A DNA stretch of 64,000 nucleotides from positions 2,914,001 through 2,978,000 of the forward strand of contig NZ_CP040932.1 in assembly GCF_006351965.1 (NCBI RefSeq), in the 5' to 3' direction. The stretch comes from Oceanicola sp. D3 (lineage in GTDB: Bacteria > Pseudomonadota > Alphaproteobacteria > Rhodobacterales > Rhodobacteraceae). A model generated the notes under the pieces. The model made no database searches and was not told the DNA's origin. It saw only the letters and a list, made by a program, of their open reading frames with translations. The position numbers were made by a program, and so were the translations under genes. Shown here piece after piece: positions 63,750 to 64,000 of the stretch. Numbering within the stretch: position 1 is the stretch's first letter; every line of letters starts with the position of its first letter.

Positions 63750-64000
63750 TCAGAACAGGATGGTAACCGTGGTGCCCTCCGGCCCGCTCTCCACCTGCAT
63801 TTCCCCTTCGAGGTCACGGACGAAGGCCTCGGTCAGAGCGCGGCCAAGGCCCTTGTGCCCCTCGCTCTCTGCCACCATGCCTCGCCCGGTATCGGCAACC
63901 ACCAGCCGCCGCTGCCCCTCGGCCTCGTGCAGACGCACCCGCACCTCGCCACTCGCCCCGCCGGGAAAAGCGTGCTTAATCGCATTGGTCACCGTCTCGT
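63750..64000 (-). CDS. Sensor histidine kinase (HisKA_2/HWE type), C-terminal part
   Basis: The visible C-terminal ~83 residues are a HATPase domain: N-box ETVTNAIKHAFPGG at the right edge, G1 VVADTGRGM and G2 HKGLGRALTEAF, ending GTTVTILF. The frame stays open to the window edge, so the sensor and His-phosphotransfer domains lie outside. The V-T-N-A-I-K-H-A-F form is typical of HWE/HisKA_2 kinases, which serve the general stress response and light or other sensing in alphaproteobacteria. Confidence 0.85.
   Translation of the reverse strand, partial: ETVTNAIKHAFPGGASGEVRVRLHEAEGQRRLVVADTGRGMVAESEGHKGLGRALTEAFVRDLEGEMQVESGPEGTTVTILF

Overview
The window is GC-rich chromosomal DNA from an alphaproteobacterium, most likely a marine member of the Rhodobacterales (Roseobacter group). 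Evidence: GapR (DUF2312), a Hint-domain protein, alphaproteobacterial-type UbiH, ftsY and yciB, a SAM-II riboswitch before metZ, an ECF41 sigma factor, CtrA-type sites (TTAA-N7-TTAAC) and the set of small conserved Rhodobacterales hypotheticals. I cannot name a genus. No phage, integrase, insertion sequence, CRISPR array or plasmid gene was found. Coding density is very high: no gene-free stretch exceeds 300 bases, and many neighbours overlap by ATGA.

Layout. 1-5.5 kb: partial FAD oxidoreductase, fasciclin protein, tRNA-Thr(UGU), iron-type ABC permease, a divergent hypothetical, Hint protein. 5.5-9.1 kb: gapR, small membrane protein, hydratase/dehydrogenase fusion with a degenerate second half, DksA-type zinc finger, sulfur-transferase-like protein. 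9.1-13.9 kb: FliM/FliN-C protein, then (minus strand) receiver protein - membrane protein - symporter-domain histidine kinase. 14.2-20.4 kb: small proteins, ctaD, DUF2244, glycosyltransferase-like protein, GatB/YqeY, carA. 20.5-31.3 kb: MshEN-GT2 glycosyltransferase, GntR regulator, pyrimidine nucleotidase, ubiH, class V aminotransferase, tandem Usp, two Lrp regulators divergent from ilvC, DMT exporter, hemerythrin. 31.3-35.9 kb: folB-folP-glmM, two cell-wall enzymes. 36-47 kb: PEP-utilising enzyme, glyQ-membrane protein-glyS, SPOR/PG-binding pseudoprotease, TrkH, PurU. 47.2-56.4 kb: desaturase, folE2, ECF41 module, metZ with riboswitch, RcnB-like, PAP2, alpha/beta hydrolase, GST, delta carbonic anhydrase. 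56.7-64 kb: TauE, YciB, DMT, amino-acid ABC pair, MgtC, secreted hypothetical, ftsY, partial histidine kinase.

How parts work together. One-carbon/folate functions are spread over folB, folP, folE2 and purU. Methionine synthesis (metZ) is under SAM control at the RNA level. Branched-chain synthesis (ilvC) faces two Lrp-type regulators. The ECF41 sigma factor and its carboxymuconolactone-decarboxylase-like partner form a self-contained module with a matching promoter. A c-di-GMP-type sensor domain fused to a processive glycosyltransferase lies behind a CtrA-type site, suggesting cell-cycle or lifestyle control of a polysaccharide.

Most noteworthy: a five-copy GTAG-headed palindromic repeat (REP-like), always at gene 3' ends and once supplying a stop codon; the MshEN-GT2 fusion; three enzyme relatives that have lost key residues (PPDK-like ATP-grasp, FadJ-like dehydrogenase, trypsin-like protease); a complete SAM-II/terminator/SD-hairpin leader; and the ECF41 promoter. 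I did not find a clearly new multi-gene defence or mobile system.
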